Positions 41,746 to 51,498 of a stretch of 64,000 nt of DNA are shown here, piece by piece. The position numbers and the translations under genes were made by a program. Origin of the DNA: an uncultured Clostridia bacterium (lineage in GTDB: Bacteria; Bacillota; Clostridia; Oscillospirales; Ruminococcaceae); the NCBI GenBank assembly GCA_947629905.1, contig CANRFM010000010.1, forward strand, positions 1-64,000, read 5' to 3'. The stretch's first letter is position 1. Each line of letters begins with the position of its first letter. The notes under the pieces were generated by a model. The model was not told the DNA's origin and made no database searches. It saw nothing but the letters and a program-made list of their open reading frames with translations.

Positions 41746-42753
41746 ATGAATACAACACAAATGATGCAGTGGGGCGGTATGCCCTGCGTACGGCTCGATG
41801 CAGGCGGCTATACAGCGCTGATCGCACCCGACCTCGGCTCGAATGTCATCCGGCTGCGTGACGAGAAAAACGGCGTGGAATTTTTCCGTTTCAAGCCGGA
41901 CAACACCTATGAGGCACTGCTGAAGTCCGCTGAAGTCTGGGGACTGCCCACCCTCTACCTGCCGAACCGCTTTGCGGACGGTGTCCTGAAAACATCCGAT
42001 GCCGTCTATCATCTCCCCGTCAACGAGAAAGCCCCCTACAACAACCACATCCATGGCTTTCTGCACAAGCGTTCCCACACCGTGACGGAACACAATGCCG
42101 ACGACAACTGCGCATGGTGCAAGACGGAATACCTCTACGATGAGAACGACCCGTTCTTCCAGTATCTTCCGGTACGGTTCAAGGCGGAGTTCCTGTTCAC
42201 GCTGTCATCCTGCGGACTGGAGTATGCCTTTACGCTGACCAATCTGTCCAATAAGCAGCTCCCGGTCTCCGTAGCGACGCATACCACCATCAATTCCCCG
42301 TTCGTGACGGGCGGCAAGGAAGCCGATGAACGTATTACCGTCCCGATCGGCAAGCGCTGGGTGCTGAATGAACGCTGCCTGCCTACCCTCGAAACGGCAG
42401 ACCTCACCATGCGTGACTTGGAATACCGCAGCGGCAGCCGCTGTCCGGTATTGCAGAATATTGACAACGAAATGTATTTTGCCGAGCATATGACACTCGA
42501 GGGTGAAGATTTCTACGGTATCATAGCCGAAGACCTGCAAAGCGGCAAGAAGATCGCTTACGAGGTCGGGGAAGAGTACAAATTCTGGATCATCTGGAAT
42601 GACAAGGGCTTCAACGGCTATTTCTGCCCCGAACCCATGACCGCCATGATCGATGCCCCGAATCTTGACCTGCCGCAGGGCGTTTCCGGTTACCGGGAAC
42701 TTGCACCGCAGCAGAGTGAAACATTCCACCAGCGGTTCTTCACGGTCGTCTGA
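41746..42753 (+). CDS. Aldose 1-epimerase (galactose mutarotase-like)
   Basis: 335 residues, beta-sandwich of the galactose mutarotase superfamily. It interconverts alpha and beta anomers of aldoses. Candidate catalytic residues are the His in YNNHIHGFLHKR (about 102-108) and the His in VATHTTINSPF (about 181), with a Glu in the C-terminal AYEVGEEYKFWI region or nearby. ATG follows AAAGGAGG. It is a single-gene unit with promoter and terminator. A sugar-metabolism role with the GH2 and cellobiose phosphorylase genes is plausible. The exact sugar is unknown. Confidence 0.82.
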   Translation: MNTTQMMQWGGMPCVRLDAGGYTALIAPDLGSNVIRLRDEKNGVEFFRFKPDNTYEALLKSAEVWGLPTLYLPNRFADGVLKTSDAVYHLPVNEKAPYNNHIHGFLHKRSHTVTEHNADDNCAWCKTEYLYDENDPFFQYLPVRFKAEFLFTLSSCGLEYAFTLTNLSNKQLPVSVATHTTINSPFVTGGKEADERITVPIGKRWVLNERCLPTLETADLTMRDLEYRSGSRCPVLQNIDNEMYFAEHMTLEGEDFYGIIAEDLQSGKKIAYEVGEEYKFWIIWNDKGFNGYFCPEPMTAMIDAPNLDLPQGVSGYRELAPQQSETFHQRFFTVV

Positions 42754-42769
42754 ACGCTTTCTGTCATCT

Positions 42770-42803
42770 ATGCCCGCATTCCCGTGCGGGCATTCTCTTT
42801 TCG
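42770..42803 (+). terminator. Terminator after the epimerase gene
   Basis: ATGCCCGCA (42770-42778), 6-base loop, TGCGGGCAT (42785-42793), then TCTCTTTT. Confidence 0.9.
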
Positions 42804-42883
42804 GCAGCGTAGAAATCGATTGTCTGAAATTTGTGCAGAACGATGAATTTCTTCAACAATATGCCGAAAGCATTGCAGGATGA

Positions 42884-42913
42884 TTGACAAAACGGCTGCT
42901 TTCGTGCTATAAT
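42884..42913 (+). promoter_or_regulatory. Promoter of the EAL gene
   Basis: TTGACA (42884-42889), 18-bp spacer ending TGC, TATAAT (42908-42913). Confidence 0.72.
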
Positions 42914-42974
42914 AATAGTGTATTAGGGCTGACATTGACAGCTTTGGAGGGGAGGGAGCACTACGAAAACGTTT

Positions 42975-44888
42975 ATGCTATTACAGGCGATTCCGGCAGT
43001 CATGGAAGGCTATACGCCCATTGGAGACATCACGGTCATCGGGCTGTGTCTGCTGATGGCAGCACTGCTGTCGCAGATGCATATTTTCAAGGACAAGAGC
43101 TTTCGGCTGCTGTTGATGATGCTGGTTTCCTGTGCTGCCGCTTCGATCACCAACGTAGTCCTGTACGGTGTGCGGATGCAGGAAAGCTGCCCGGTCATGC
43201 TGATCTATGGGCTCCGGCTGGTGCATTACATCATGCTGACACTGTCCATGCTGCTCTACATACGCTATCTGCTGAAAGCCATGTGGGTGCGCAGCTATGT
43301 CCGGAAACGCTATAATCTGGCTGCCACGCTCCTGCTGCTTGCCGGGGTCGCTGTGGACATTGCCGGGACGGTGTTCCGGTTCGGGTTCTATATTGCGCCG
43401 GACGGACAGATCGAGGACAGACCGAGCTTGTTCCTGATACCGAATCTTCTGTTCATGGCGCTGATGATGTGGCTGCTGATCCGCTATCGGAAGCGCCTGA
43501 TCCGGCAGATTTTCTGGTCGCTGATCGGCACGGATGTTATCTGCTTGCTGATTGTTGCCATACAGGAATATTTCGGGCAGATCTCCTATACGGGTGTTGC
43601 CCATTTCCTGCCGTTCCTGAGCATTCTGTTCCTGTTCCATTCCAACCCCTACGACATCAATACCGGGGCGATCTCCGAGAGCTTTTTCTACGACGAACTG
43701 GACGAAAACCGCAAGGATAAGCATACCCTGATCCTGATGAGCTGCATCATGCTGAATTTCTCCAAGGCATTGCAGCAGTCAAAAGACCTGAGCGATGTGT
43801 TCCGGGATTTTTTCCGGATGCATATGCGGCAGGCAACGCTGTACCGCTTCACGAATGACCGCTTTATCCTCTGCTTCCCGAAGTCCTACGATGTACGGCA
43901 GGACAGGGAAATGGAGGATATGCTGGAGGAATTTAAGGAGCATTATAAGCGTTTTGCACTTGACTATAAAATCGTCATCATGGAGACCAACCCGGAAATT
44001 GTATCCGGTGCGGACTATCTGCGGCTGATCGAATTTGCCGAGCAGACGATGCCGTTCAACGTCATCTATCGGGTCGGAGAGACGGACATCCGGCGGTTCT
44101 ACAGCAACAGCTACATCCTGAGCCAGCTCGAAGACATTGTGCAGAAGCATGATTTGGATGATGAACGGGTGCTTGTGTACTGTCAGCCGGTGTTCAACAT
44201 CAGCACCAACAAATATGACACCGCCGAAGCCCTCATGCGGCTGCGTCTCGAAAAGACGGGTATGGTCTACCCCGACCAGTTCATCCCGCTTGCGGAACAG
44301 CATGGGCTGATCCACATGATGAGCCTGATCATCCTCAACAAGACCTGCGGGGCGATCCGCACGATGATGGAGGACGGGTATGACATTTCCCGTATCTCCG
44401 TGAATTTCTCCACACTGGACATCCGGTATGAGGGATTCTGTCAGGAAGTGCAGCAGATCATCGACCGCAACCAGATCCCCTACAGCAAGATCGCCATTGA
44501 GATCACGGAAAGCCGGAGCGAGTATGATTTCAACATCATGAAGGGCAAAGTCATGGAGCTTCAGAAGCTTGGCATCAAGTTCTATCTGGACGATTTCGGG
44601 ACGGGGTATTCCAATTTTGAGCGTATCATGGAGATCCCGTTTGACATCATCAAATTTGACCGTTCCCTGCTGATCGAGTCCGGGCGGAGCGATTCGTCCC
44701 GGTACATGGTGAGCACGTTTGCCAGTATGTTCAACCAGCTCAAGTACTCCATCCTGTTTGAGGGTGTGGAAAATGATAACGACGAGGAAAGCTGCGTGAG
44801 CATGAGTGCGAAATACTTGCAGGGCTACAAATATTCCAAGCCCATTCCCATTGAGGAACTGCATAATTTCTTGGAGGTAAGGGCATAG
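42975..44888 (+). CDS. Membrane EAL-domain protein (c-di-GMP phosphodiesterase)
   Basis: 637 residues from ATG 42975. Seven or so N-terminal hydrophobic helices (about 18-225) resemble a 7TM sensor. A degenerate GGDEF-like region (about 250-370) lacks the signature. The EAL domain (about 380-630) has E418-A-L in TAEALMRLRL, ISVNFS, a Glu in IEITESRSEYDF, and LDDFGTGYSNFERI. It should hydrolyse c-di-GMP to pGpG. The only good Shine-Dalgarno (GGAGGGGAGGGAG, 42946-42958) is 16 bases from this ATG but 4-7 bases from an in-frame ACG at 42963, which would give MKTFMLLQ. The true start is therefore open. Confidence 0.87.
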   Translation: MLLQAIPAVMEGYTPIGDITVIGLCLLMAALLSQMHIFKDKSFRLLLMMLVSCAAASITNVVLYGVRMQESCPVMLIYGLRLVHYIMLTLSMLLYIRYLLKAMWVRSYVRKRYNLAATLLLLAGVAVDIAGTVFRFGFYIAPDGQIEDRPSLFLIPNLLFMALMMWLLIRYRKRLIRQIFWSLIGTDVICLLIVAIQEYFGQISYTGVAHFLPFLSILFLFHSNPYDINTGAISESFFYDELDENRKDKHTLILMSCIMLNFSKALQQSKDLSDVFRDFFRMHMRQATLYRFTNDRFILCFPKSYDVRQDREMEDMLEEFKEHYKRFALDYKIVIMETNPEIVSGADYLRLIEFAEQTMPFNVIYRVGETDIRRFYSNSYILSQLEDIVQKHDLDDERVLVYCQPVFNISTNKYDTAEALMRLRLEKTGMVYPDQFIPLAEQHGLIHMMSLIILNKTCGAIRTMMEDGYDISRISVNFSTLDIRYEGFCQEVQQIIDRNQIPYSKIAIEITESRSEYDFNIMKGKVMELQKLGIKFYLDDFGTGYSNFERIMEIPFDIIKFDRSLLIESGRSDSSRYMVSTFASMFNQLKYSILFEGVENDNDEESCVSMSAKYLQGYKYSKPIPIEELHNFLEVRA

Positions 44889-44904
44889 GGTTTTCAGACA
44901 AATT

Positions 44905-44935
44905 GAGCGCACCGCAAAGGGTGCGCTCTTTGTTT
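44905..44935. terminator. Shared terminator between convergent genes
   Basis: GAGCGCACC (44905-44913), loop, GGTGCGCTC (44920-44928), followed by TTTGTTTATTT on the plus strand. It probably serves both the EAL gene and the membrane-protein gene ending at 44934. Confidence 0.85.
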
Positions 44936-47291
44936 ATTTCCAGAAAATCAACATATCCTCCGTCAGGTCAAGTATATAGGGCGCATCCCGGAAGAAACTG
45001 TACATACTGCTCAGGAGCAGGCAGTACATCAGCCCCATAGTGACCGGCAAGGAAACAGCAGAAACCGCATACCGCAGGCCATGCCGTTCCGGGTCGGCAG
45101 TGTGCTGCATTACGATCACCGTCCCCAATGTCAGCAGCGGCAGGATATCGATGATGTACCGCTGATTCACACCGCCTATGCAGAAGTCCATCCACGCCAG
45201 CACGACCGGAACGGCAAAGCACAGCAGCAGGAAGAGATAGCGCACCCGGCGGGTACTTTGTTTCAGGAAAGGCATATGCCGGCGGCGGATCGTGAACAGC
45301 AGGAGCGTTCCCACCGATAGCATCGGGAAAGCAAGCGCACCGCAGATCTCTGCCTGATACTGGTATTTTCCGTAGTTCCGCAGGGAGAAAGTCCGCAGCT
45401 CCACAAAGGGGAATGTTGTCCGCAGATTTGGTGTCTGACAGAAATAGTGGAACACCGCAGCCGGGAGCTGATCAAGCTGCACAGTGTTCGCATGGACATC
45501 ACTGACCGTGAGCTGATACGCTGCCCCGAAATCGAGCGGCGACCCGAACCGTGCAGTATTATACGCAAAAATCACGCCCAAACCCGCAAACAGCGGCACG
45601 AGGAAACAGGCAGCCTGCCGGATGCGGCGGACAAGGGGTACAGATTTCCGGAACAGGATGCCGAAGAAAAACGGCAGCAGCACAGCCGCATTGACAGCCA
45701 CACCCGGACGGGATGCCACACAGAATGCCAGTGCCGCACCGCTGCCGGCAAACAGCACATAGCGCAGCCATTCCCGCTTGACGAGACAGCCCCACAGCCC
45801 CAGACAGAGCGTCATAGAGATAAAGCACAGCGCCGAGGCAACGGCGACATAATACTTATCCCCGTACTGCATCGCAAAAAGCGCCCCGAAACAGCTTGTT
45901 CCTGCCGGGAGGCTCAGCAGCAGAAGCAGGAAATTCGGGCGGCGTATCATCAGGCGTACTGCGGCGATCAGTGCCAGACAAAAACAGAAGATCGCTGCCC
46001 CGGAGAGAATATCAGACGTAACATTCGTGGTCGGCAGTTTTCCGGTGAGTGCATAGAACGGATAGTAGACCGCTATCACCGGTGCAGCCCCGAAATAGCT
46101 GTAATACTTCCCCTCAAAATAGGCAAAGTCCCACCGGGCAGGAATGCCGCTTTCGTTGCGTTCACTGTTGTCATAGGGGTTGTCCAGTTCCGCCAGTCCG
46201 GGGTCGGGGGCATCATCCAAGGCAACCTCTCCATGCAGGAACGCATCGAACATTTCCACATAGGGGTCTGGTCCGGTATAGCGTTTCTCCGCATCGTAGT
46301 CGATCAACGGCTCATCCGGCCGGTAAAACATTCCCACGCTTGCCGTGCAGATCATTGTCATCACGGCAAGGGCAGCGATCTGCACAGGTTTCCGGGTGTA
46401 GGTCACGGTATGCAGCCGGTAGACGAGAATAATCGCCAGCGCAGCCCCTGCTAAAAGCAGGAACAGATAGCGTTCCGGAATAAAGGCATAGGGCACAGCC
46501 TTGCTGAAACAAATGCCTTTCAGTGTCACGGGTTCGCTGATCTCCCGGAAATTCAGTTTCAGCGAACGGATATCCCCGTAGGGGGAAAGCTGCACGCTGT
46601 AGGGGGCATCCAAGGCAGTGAGACGGGTCTCAGAAACAGCGATATAGGCTCTGGAAAAATTGCCGTCCTCCATTTCGATATTCAGGAAAAACGGGAAAGA
46701 CTTGTTCGTGAATTTCTGCTGCATATCAAACGTCAGCGCAGACATACCGGCAGGAATATCGTTCAGGGTGAGCGTGGTATTTCCGGTGATGACGATACTG
46801 TCCGCATCGGCGGCAGCTTCTCCTTCCATGACCGGAGCAAGTTCGGAAATGGTACAGTCGGCAAGGGTTTTGTCCGTTGTAAAGCTCTTGGCATTGAACA
46901 GAAACACCTCCGCCGGCAGCAGCAGCAGGGCAATGGCTGAAATGACGGCATAGGTTTTCCGGAGGCGGTTCTGTTTCGGGCAGAAGAGCCACAGCCATAT
47001 GGCATACATGGGCAGACAGGCTGCAAGCAGCAGACAGCCCGGATGCAGTGCAGTTTCCTCTCCGGAAATCGTAAATGCAGAAACCGCCAGTGTCAGCAGC
47101 AGAAACAGCACAATCTCTGCTCCTGCCATCATACCGGCGATGAGCAGCAGCGTTCCGGTGCGGCAGGTGTCGGTTTTCAGGAAACGGCGGAGCGGTTCGG
47201 GGGTGTGGGCAGGCTTTCCGGCATTGGCGCAGAGGGACATGATACAAAACACCAGTGCCGCCGCCAACGGCATACCGAGCGCAGTCAGCAT
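44934..47291 (-). CDS. Large polytopic membrane protein, GT-C-like
   Basis: 785 residues. Four N-terminal hydrophobic helices (about 5-125) are followed by an extracytoplasmic beta-rich domain (about 135-265), then about nine more helices. The layout and loops (a long first outer loop with RPDEPLIDYD, PVIAVYYPFYALTGKLP) recall GT-C membrane glycosyltransferases of the PMT/DUF family, but I see no decisive catalytic motif. The C-terminal half has the typical MDFCIGGVNQRYIIDILP segment before the last helices. ATG at 47291 follows GAAAGGAG. It lies 40 bases after the HD gene, with a terminator between. Likely function: sugar transfer to a cell-surface polymer (inferred). Confidence 0.62.
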   Translation of the reverse strand: MLTALGMPLAAALVFCIMSLCANAGKPAHTPEPLRRFLKTDTCRTGTLLLIAGMMAGAEIVLFLLLTLAVSAFTISGEETALHPGCLLLAACLPMYAIWLWLFCPKQNRLRKTYAVISAIALLLLPAEVFLFNAKSFTTDKTLADCTISELAPVMEGEAAADADSIVITGNTTLTLNDIPAGMSALTFDMQQKFTNKSFPFFLNIEMEDGNFSRAYIAVSETRLTALDAPYSVQLSPYGDIRSLKLNFREISEPVTLKGICFSKAVPYAFIPERYLFLLLAGAALAIILVYRLHTVTYTRKPVQIAALAVMTMICTASVGMFYRPDEPLIDYDAEKRYTGPDPYVEMFDAFLHGEVALDDAPDPGLAELDNPYDNSERNESGIPARWDFAYFEGKYYSYFGAAPVIAVYYPFYALTGKLPTTNVTSDILSGAAIFCFCLALIAAVRLMIRRPNFLLLLLSLPAGTSCFGALFAMQYGDKYYVAVASALCFISMTLCLGLWGCLVKREWLRYVLFAGSGAALAFCVASRPGVAVNAAVLLPFFFGILFRKSVPLVRRIRQAACFLVPLFAGLGVIFAYNTARFGSPLDFGAAYQLTVSDVHANTVQLDQLPAAVFHYFCQTPNLRTTFPFVELRTFSLRNYGKYQYQAEICGALAFPMLSVGTLLLFTIRRRHMPFLKQSTRRVRYLFLLLCFAVPVVLAWMDFCIGGVNQRYIIDILPLLTLGTVIVMQHTADPERHGLRYAVSAVSLPVTMGLMYCLLLSSMYSFFRDAPYILDLTEDMLIFWK

Positions 47292-47310
47292 GAAGATACT
47301 CCTTTCTGAT

Positions 47311-47345
47311 TCAAACGAAAAGCCGGAGCTGTTAATGCTCCGGCT
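47311..47345 (-). terminator. Terminator overlapping the stop of the HD gene
   Basis: AGCCGGAGC (47337-47345 on the minus strand) pairs with GCTCCGGCT (47321-47329), followed by TTTTCGTTT. The first arm includes the last codons of the HD gene. Confidence 0.82.
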
Positions 47346-47913
47346 CCGGCAGGCATTTCTGTGCCAGTTCGGCAATGCGTCTCTCCAACCCGGCAATAAC
47401 ATTTTCCAGCGAGTAGAGATGCCAGATCTCACTTGCGGCGCAGCATTTGTCCGCTATGGTGATGATGAAGCTTTCCTTGTAACGGGGGGGCGGAAAGCAG
47501 AGGGGGAACATATGCTTCCGGATGATGTCCTGTTCCACGGGATTCAAGTCAAATTCCGCAAGCGCATTGCGCAGTGCCACCATGGGATGACGGAACGTGT
47601 GAAAGCGGCAGGCGACATTTTTGTCATGCCAGTCATACAGGAAATAATCATGCAGCAGGCTGCCACGTACCATGCTGCGCACGTCAATTTTTACCCGCAG
47701 ACATTCAGCGACCCGCAGTGCCATATACGCCACGCAGACAGAGTGCGTATAGCAGCTTGTAATGCCGTGCTGCATAAAATTGCGCTCCGACTGCATACGG
47801 GGGGAGCGGAGAATTTCTGCACCGTGTTCCAGCACAAGGTCGATCAGACGGGTGCTTGCTTTGATATCATACAATGCCTCTGCACGGCGGTGCAGCAGGA
47901 TGTGATGCGCCAT
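47332..47913 (-). CDS. HD-superfamily phosphohydrolase-like protein
   Basis: 193 residues. The HD motif is visible in GSLLHDYFLYDWH, with a preceding TSCYTHSVCVAYMALRVAE (first metal His) and a later KHMFPLCF and TIADKCCAASE that would supply further ligands. The fold is that of small HD phosphohydrolases; the substrate is unknown. ATG follows AAAGGAGG. It has a consensus promoter and its own terminator, so it is a separate unit between the membrane protein and cellobiose phosphorylase. Confidence 0.78.
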   Translation of the reverse strand: MAHHILLHRRAEALYDIKASTRLIDLVLEHGAEILRSPRMQSERNFMQHGITSCYTHSVCVAYMALRVAECLRVKIDVRSMVRGSLLHDYFLYDWHDKNVACRFHTFRHPMVALRNALAEFDLNPVEQDIIRKHMFPLCFPPPRYKESFIITIADKCCAASEIWHLYSLENVIAGLERRIAELAQKCLPEPEH

Positions 47914-47949
47914 TGTGTCGCCTCCTTTGCGGATAACATTTCATTTTCT

Positions 47950-47978
47950 ATTATAATACAGATCGCAGGATTTGTCAA
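47950..47978 (-). promoter_or_regulatory. Promoter of the HD gene
   Basis: Minus strand exact consensus TTGACA (47973-47978), 17-bp spacer, TATAAT (47950-47955). Confidence 0.82.
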
Positions 47979-47982
47979 GGGG

Positions 47983-48022
47983 TAAAAAGCGCCCAGCCGT
48001 ACATAGATGCGGCTGGGTGCTG
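47983..48022 (-). terminator. Terminator of cellobiose phosphorylase
   Basis: CCCAGCCG (47993-48000 on plus) pairs with CGGCTGGG (48010-48017), extended by one or two bases; on the minus strand TTTTT follows at 47984-47988. It is 36 bases after the stop. Confidence 0.88.
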
Positions 48023-48057
48023 TGAAATGTAAGAAGGAATTATGGTATGGAAAATAC

Positions 48058-50514
48058 TTAACCCAAAGTAACGGTCACTTCATGTACGCCGCCGTCAAAT
48101 GCCGGAATGACATTGCCCTCGACAGCATTGCCGTCAACGGTCATTGCCTTGACACCCTTGCAGACGTGGTTCGGGTTCTCGACCTTGATATTATAAGTCG
48201 CACCTCTGTACTGCCGTGTTGCCGTGAAGCCGTCCCACTCGTGCGGAATGGACGGATCGATCTTCAGACCATCCCAATCCGCAGCAATGCCGAGGATGTA
48301 CTGCGAAATGGCAACCATATTCCATGCTGCCGTACCAGTCAGCCACGAGTTCTTGCCCTCGCCGAAACGGCTTGCATCCTTGCCGGCGATCATCTGCCCG
48401 TACACATACGGTTCTGTCTTGTGCAGGTCGGAGATCTCCTCGTTGAATGCGGGAGCGATCTTGCTGTAGTACTCAAATGCCTTGTCCCCTCTGCCGGCAT
48501 ATGCCTCAGCGCAGATGATCCATGCATTGTTGTGCGTAAAGATGCCGGCATTTTCCTTGTAACCGCCGGGATAGGTGGAAATTTCACCGTACTGGATGTA
48601 GTACTTCGAGTAAGCCGGATTGTTCAGCACAAGCCCATGCTTGGTGTTGAGGTACTTGTCAATGGAATCGAGTGTCCGGATATCTGCACCGACATCCTTG
48701 CCGATCTCCGACATAACAGCGAAGCCCTGCGGTTCGATGAAGATCTTGCCCTCTTCGCACTCCTTCGAGCCCATTTTTGCACCCGTGGAGTCGTAAGCAC
48801 GCAGGAACCAATCCCCGTCAAAGGCAGATTCCATGACGTTTTTCTTCATCTTGTCGATCTCAGCCTGTGCCGCAGCAGCCTCGTCATCCTTACCGAGGTG
48901 CTTCAGGATAGCGACATAATTCGGTCCGACATAGGTGAACAGGGTAGCGACCATGACGGATTCTGCGATCTTGGAGTAACCGCCCTCTGCGGCGAATTTC
49001 GGGTTCGTGTAGGTCTGGAAGCTTTCGCCGGGCGTATCGGAATAGCAGGAGAGGTTGATGCAGTCGTTCCAGTCAGCACGCATTGCGAGCGGCAGTCCGT
49101 GCGGTCCGAGGTTGTTGACGATCTTGTAGAAGGAGACCTTGAGGTGGTCAAGCATGGGCTTTGCCTTGGAGGTATCATTGTCGTAGGGAACGAGTTCGTC
49201 CAAAATTGCCCAGTCGCCCGTCTCCTTGATGTAAGCGGAAACGGAAAGGATCATCCACAGCGGATCGTCCGAGAAATCGCCGCCGATGTCGGAGTTACCC
49301 TTCTTGGTGAGGGGCTGGTACTGGTGATAGCAGCCGCCGTCCTCGAGCTGCGTGGAAGCGATGTCGATGATACGCTCTCTTGCCCGATCCGGGATCTGAT
49401 GTACAAAGCCGAGAATATCCTGATTCGAGTCACGGAAGCCCATACCTCTGCCGATACCGCTTTCAAAGTAGGAAGCCGAGCGGGAGAGATTGAACGTTAC
49501 CATACACTGGTACTGGTTCCAGATATTCACCATGCGGTTGACCTTATCATCACTGGTGTTGACGGTGAGAATGCCGAGCAGCTTATCCCACGATGCTTTC
49601 AGCTCTGCAAAGCCTGCCTGCACCTTTTCGGGGGTGTTGTACTGCTCCATCATGGCAAGGGCTTTTTCCTTGTTGATGGTCACGCCGTCAGCCTCAAACT
49701 TCTTGTCCGCAGGCATTTCCACATAGCCGAGGATGAAGATGAGGGTCTTGCTCTCACCGGGCGCAAGGGTGATCTTCTTATAGTGCGAAGCCACCGGCGA
49801 CCAGCCGTCCGCAAAGGAATTGCCGGGCTTGTCAGCCGTTACCGCCTGCGGATCGCCGAAGCCATTGTAAAGCCCGATGAACGAATCCCTGTCGGTATCG
49901 TAGCCGTCGATCGTGTCATTGACCGTATAGAAAGCAAAGTGATCCCGGCGGTCTCTGTACTCCGTCTTGTGGTAGATCGTCGAACCTACGACCTCAACAC
50001 GTCCGGTACTGAAATTCCGCTGGAAGTTGGTGCAGTCGTCCTGCGCATCCCACAGACACCATTCCGCAAAGGAGAACAGCGAGAAAGACTTGCTCTCCGC
50101 ACTCTCGTTCGTGAGGACAAGCTGCTGCACCTCTCCGTTGTAGTTCTGCGGTACGAAGAACGTCACTTCCGCTTTCAGCCCGTTCTTCTTGCCCGTGATA
50201 ATGGTATAGCCCATACCGTGGCGGCACTCATAGGCATCGAGTTCCGTCTTGACAGGCGACCAGCCGGGGTTCCAGATGGTACCATTGTCGTTGATGTAGA
50301 AATATCTGCCGCCCATGTCAATGGGGACATTGTTGTAGCGGTAGCGGGTAATTCTGCGCAGACGGGCATCCTTATAGAAATGATAACCGCCGGCAGTGTT
50401 GGAGATCAGGGAGAAAAACGCCTGCGTACCGAGGTAGTTGATCCACGGATACGGCGTTCTGGGAGAAGTGATGACGTATTCCTTGTTCACGTCGTCAAAA
50501 TAGCCGAACTTCAT
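48058..50514 (-). CDS. cbpA: Cellobiose phosphorylase (GH94)
   Basis: 818 residues, cytoplasmic. It cleaves cellobiose with phosphate to glucose 1-phosphate and glucose, saving ATP. Family blocks are the N-terminal [27 protein letters not shown], the catalytic-loop [18 protein letters not shown] with the general acid Asp, [21 protein letters not shown], and the phosphate-binding [15 protein letters not shown]. The length is typical. ATG 50514 follows AAAGGAG. It is a single-gene unit; the cellobiose transporter is not in the window. It is strong evidence for a cellulose- or glucan-degrading gut organism. Confidence 0.95.
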   Translation of the reverse strand: MKFGYFDDVNKEYVITSPRTPYPWINYLGTQAFFSLISNTAGGYHFYKDARLRRITRYRYNNVPIDMGGRYFYINDNGTIWNPGWSPVKTELDAYECRHGMGYTIITGKKNGLKAEVTFFVPQNYNGEVQQLVLTNESAESKSFSLFSFAEWCLWDAQDDCTNFQRNFSTGRVEVVGSTIYHKTEYRDRRDHFAFYTVNDTIDGYDTDRDSFIGLYNGFGDPQAVTADKPGNSFADGWSPVASHYKKITLAPGESKTLIFILGYVEMPADKKFEADGVTINKEKALAMMEQYNTPEKVQAGFAELKASWDKLLGILTVNTSDDKVNRMVNIWNQYQCMVTFNLSRSASYFESGIGRGMGFRDSNQDILGFVHQIPDRARERIIDIASTQLEDGGCYHQYQPLTKKGNSDIGGDFSDDPLWMILSVSAYIKETGDWAILDELVPYDNDTSKAKPMLDHLKVSFYKIVNNLGPHGLPLAMRADWNDCINLSCYSDTPGESFQTYTNPKFAAEGGYSKIAESVMVATLFTYVGPNYVAILKHLGKDDEAAAAQAEIDKMKKNVMESAFDGDWFLRAYDSTGAKMGSKECEEGKIFIEPQGFAVMSEIGKDVGADIRTLDSIDKYLNTKHGLVLNNPAYSKYYIQYGEISTYPGGYKENAGIFTHNNAWIICAEAYAGRGDKAFEYYSKIAPAFNEEISDLHKTEPYVYGQMIAGKDASRFGEGKNSWLTGTAAWNMVAISQYILGIAADWDGLKIDPSIPHEWDGFTATRQYRGATYNIKVENPNHVCKGVKAMTVDGNAVEGNVIPAFDGGVHEVTVTLG

Positions 50515-50573
50515 AGCTTTAACTCCTTTTACATTTTTGATAAGATTCTGTACGAACACAGAACACCATATAT

Positions 50574-50602
50574 ATTATACCATATTTTGTGTGCAATGGC
50601 AA
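50574..50602 (-). promoter_or_regulatory. Promoter and leader of cellobiose phosphorylase
   Basis: Minus strand TTGCCA (50597-50602), 17-bp spacer ending TGG, TATAAT (50574-50579). The leader contains the hairpin TTCTGT...ACAGAA (about 50545-50563). Confidence 0.65.
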
Positions 50603-50784
50603 TAAGTTTTTGCAGGTTTCTATTCAGAAAAAAGTGATAAATTTTTGTGTAAATTGCACAAATGTTGTTAAATTTCAAAACGAATAATCGACATGAAAGA
50701 AGCCCCCGCCCTGTTGCCTTCCCATGATTTCGTGTGATTAGCGGGCAATTTTTCAAAATATGCCCGGCATCGACAGATTTCCCC
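50603..50784. other. Intergenic region between divergent cbpA and pth
   Basis: The 344-bp space between the two start codons holds the two promoters. In the remaining part I see only an AT-rich tract with AAATTGCACAAAT (50651-50663), a 13-mer also present upstream of the epimerase gene (41625-41640 region), and a G/C-rich patch around 50703-50712. No ORF or RNA gene is supported. Confidence 0.5.
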
Positions 50785-50813
50785 TTGCAATTTCGGAAAA
50801 GGCGTGGTATAAT
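50785..50813 (+). promoter_or_regulatory. Promoter of pth-mfd
   Basis: TTGCAA (50785-50790), 17-bp spacer ending TGG, TATAAT (50808-50813), 45 bases before the pth ATG. Confidence 0.75.
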
Positions 50814-50858
50814 TGTATAGACAACATCGGACACTTTCCGTTAAAGGAGAAGAAAAGC

Positions 50859-51482
50859 ATGGGGATCATGGATATTTTTGCACAGATCGAACAGAACAGC
50901 CGCACTGCCGGCAAGCCGCAGTGGCTGATCACCGGGCTTGGCAATCCGGGCATGGTCTATGAGAATACCCGGCACAATGCCGGATTTATGGCACTGGACA
51001 CCCTTGCCGCACAGGAACAGGTGAAGATCGACCGCATGAAATTCAAGGGCTATATCGGGGACGTGACACTTGCCGGACAGCGCTGTCTGCTCCTGAAACC
51101 TGCGACCTATATGAACAACAGCGGCGAAGCAGTCGTGCAGGCGATGCAGTTTTACAAGCTGGACATTTCACAGCTCATTGTTGTCTTTGATGATATTTCC
51201 CTGCTCCCCGGCAAGCTGCGCATCCGCCGGAAGGGTTCGGCAGGCGGGCATAACGGCATCAAGAGCATTATTGAACTGACCGGGTCGGAAGAGTTTGCCC
51301 GTATTAAATTAGGTGTCGGCGCAAAGCCGCACCGGGAAATGTCCCTTGCCGACTGGGTACTCAGCAAATTCCGCCCGGAGGAACTGGAGAAAATGGAACA
51401 GTCCTGCACCCATGCCGCCGAATGCCTGCGCCTGATGGTCAATGACAAAACGGACGAAGCCATGAACCGCTTCAATGCATAA
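50859..51482 (+). CDS. pth: Peptidyl-tRNA hydrolase
   Basis: 207 residues. It releases tRNA from stalled peptidyl-tRNA. Core motifs: TGLGNPGMVYENTRHNAGF with Asn and the catalytic His (about 42), KPATYMNNSG, and GSAGGHNGIKSII. A 24-residue N-terminal extension (MGIMDIFAQIEQ...) precedes the usual start of the fold and has a proper ribosome-binding site (AAAGGAG). It is first in the conserved Firmicute order pth-mfd; mfd begins next to its stop. Confidence 0.95.
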   Translation: MGIMDIFAQIEQNSRTAGKPQWLITGLGNPGMVYENTRHNAGFMALDTLAAQEQVKIDRMKFKGYIGDVTLAGQRCLLLKPATYMNNSGEAVVQAMQFYKLDISQLIVVFDDISLLPGKLRIRRKGSAGGHNGIKSIIELTGSEEFARIKLGVGAKPHREMSLADWVLSKFRPEELEKMEQSCTHAAECLRLMVNDKTDEAMNRFNA

Positions 51483-51498
51483 CGAGGTATACTATACT

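Noticed and set aside
48007..50637. 876-residue open frame on the plus strand opposite cellobiose phosphorylase
   Set aside because: It is the complement of a strongly conserved GH94 gene with proper SD, promoter and terminator on the minus strand; the antisense frame has no ribosome-binding site and no recognisable motif. Similar long shadows occur opposite accD/accA, the hybrid kinase, leuA and yfhO.
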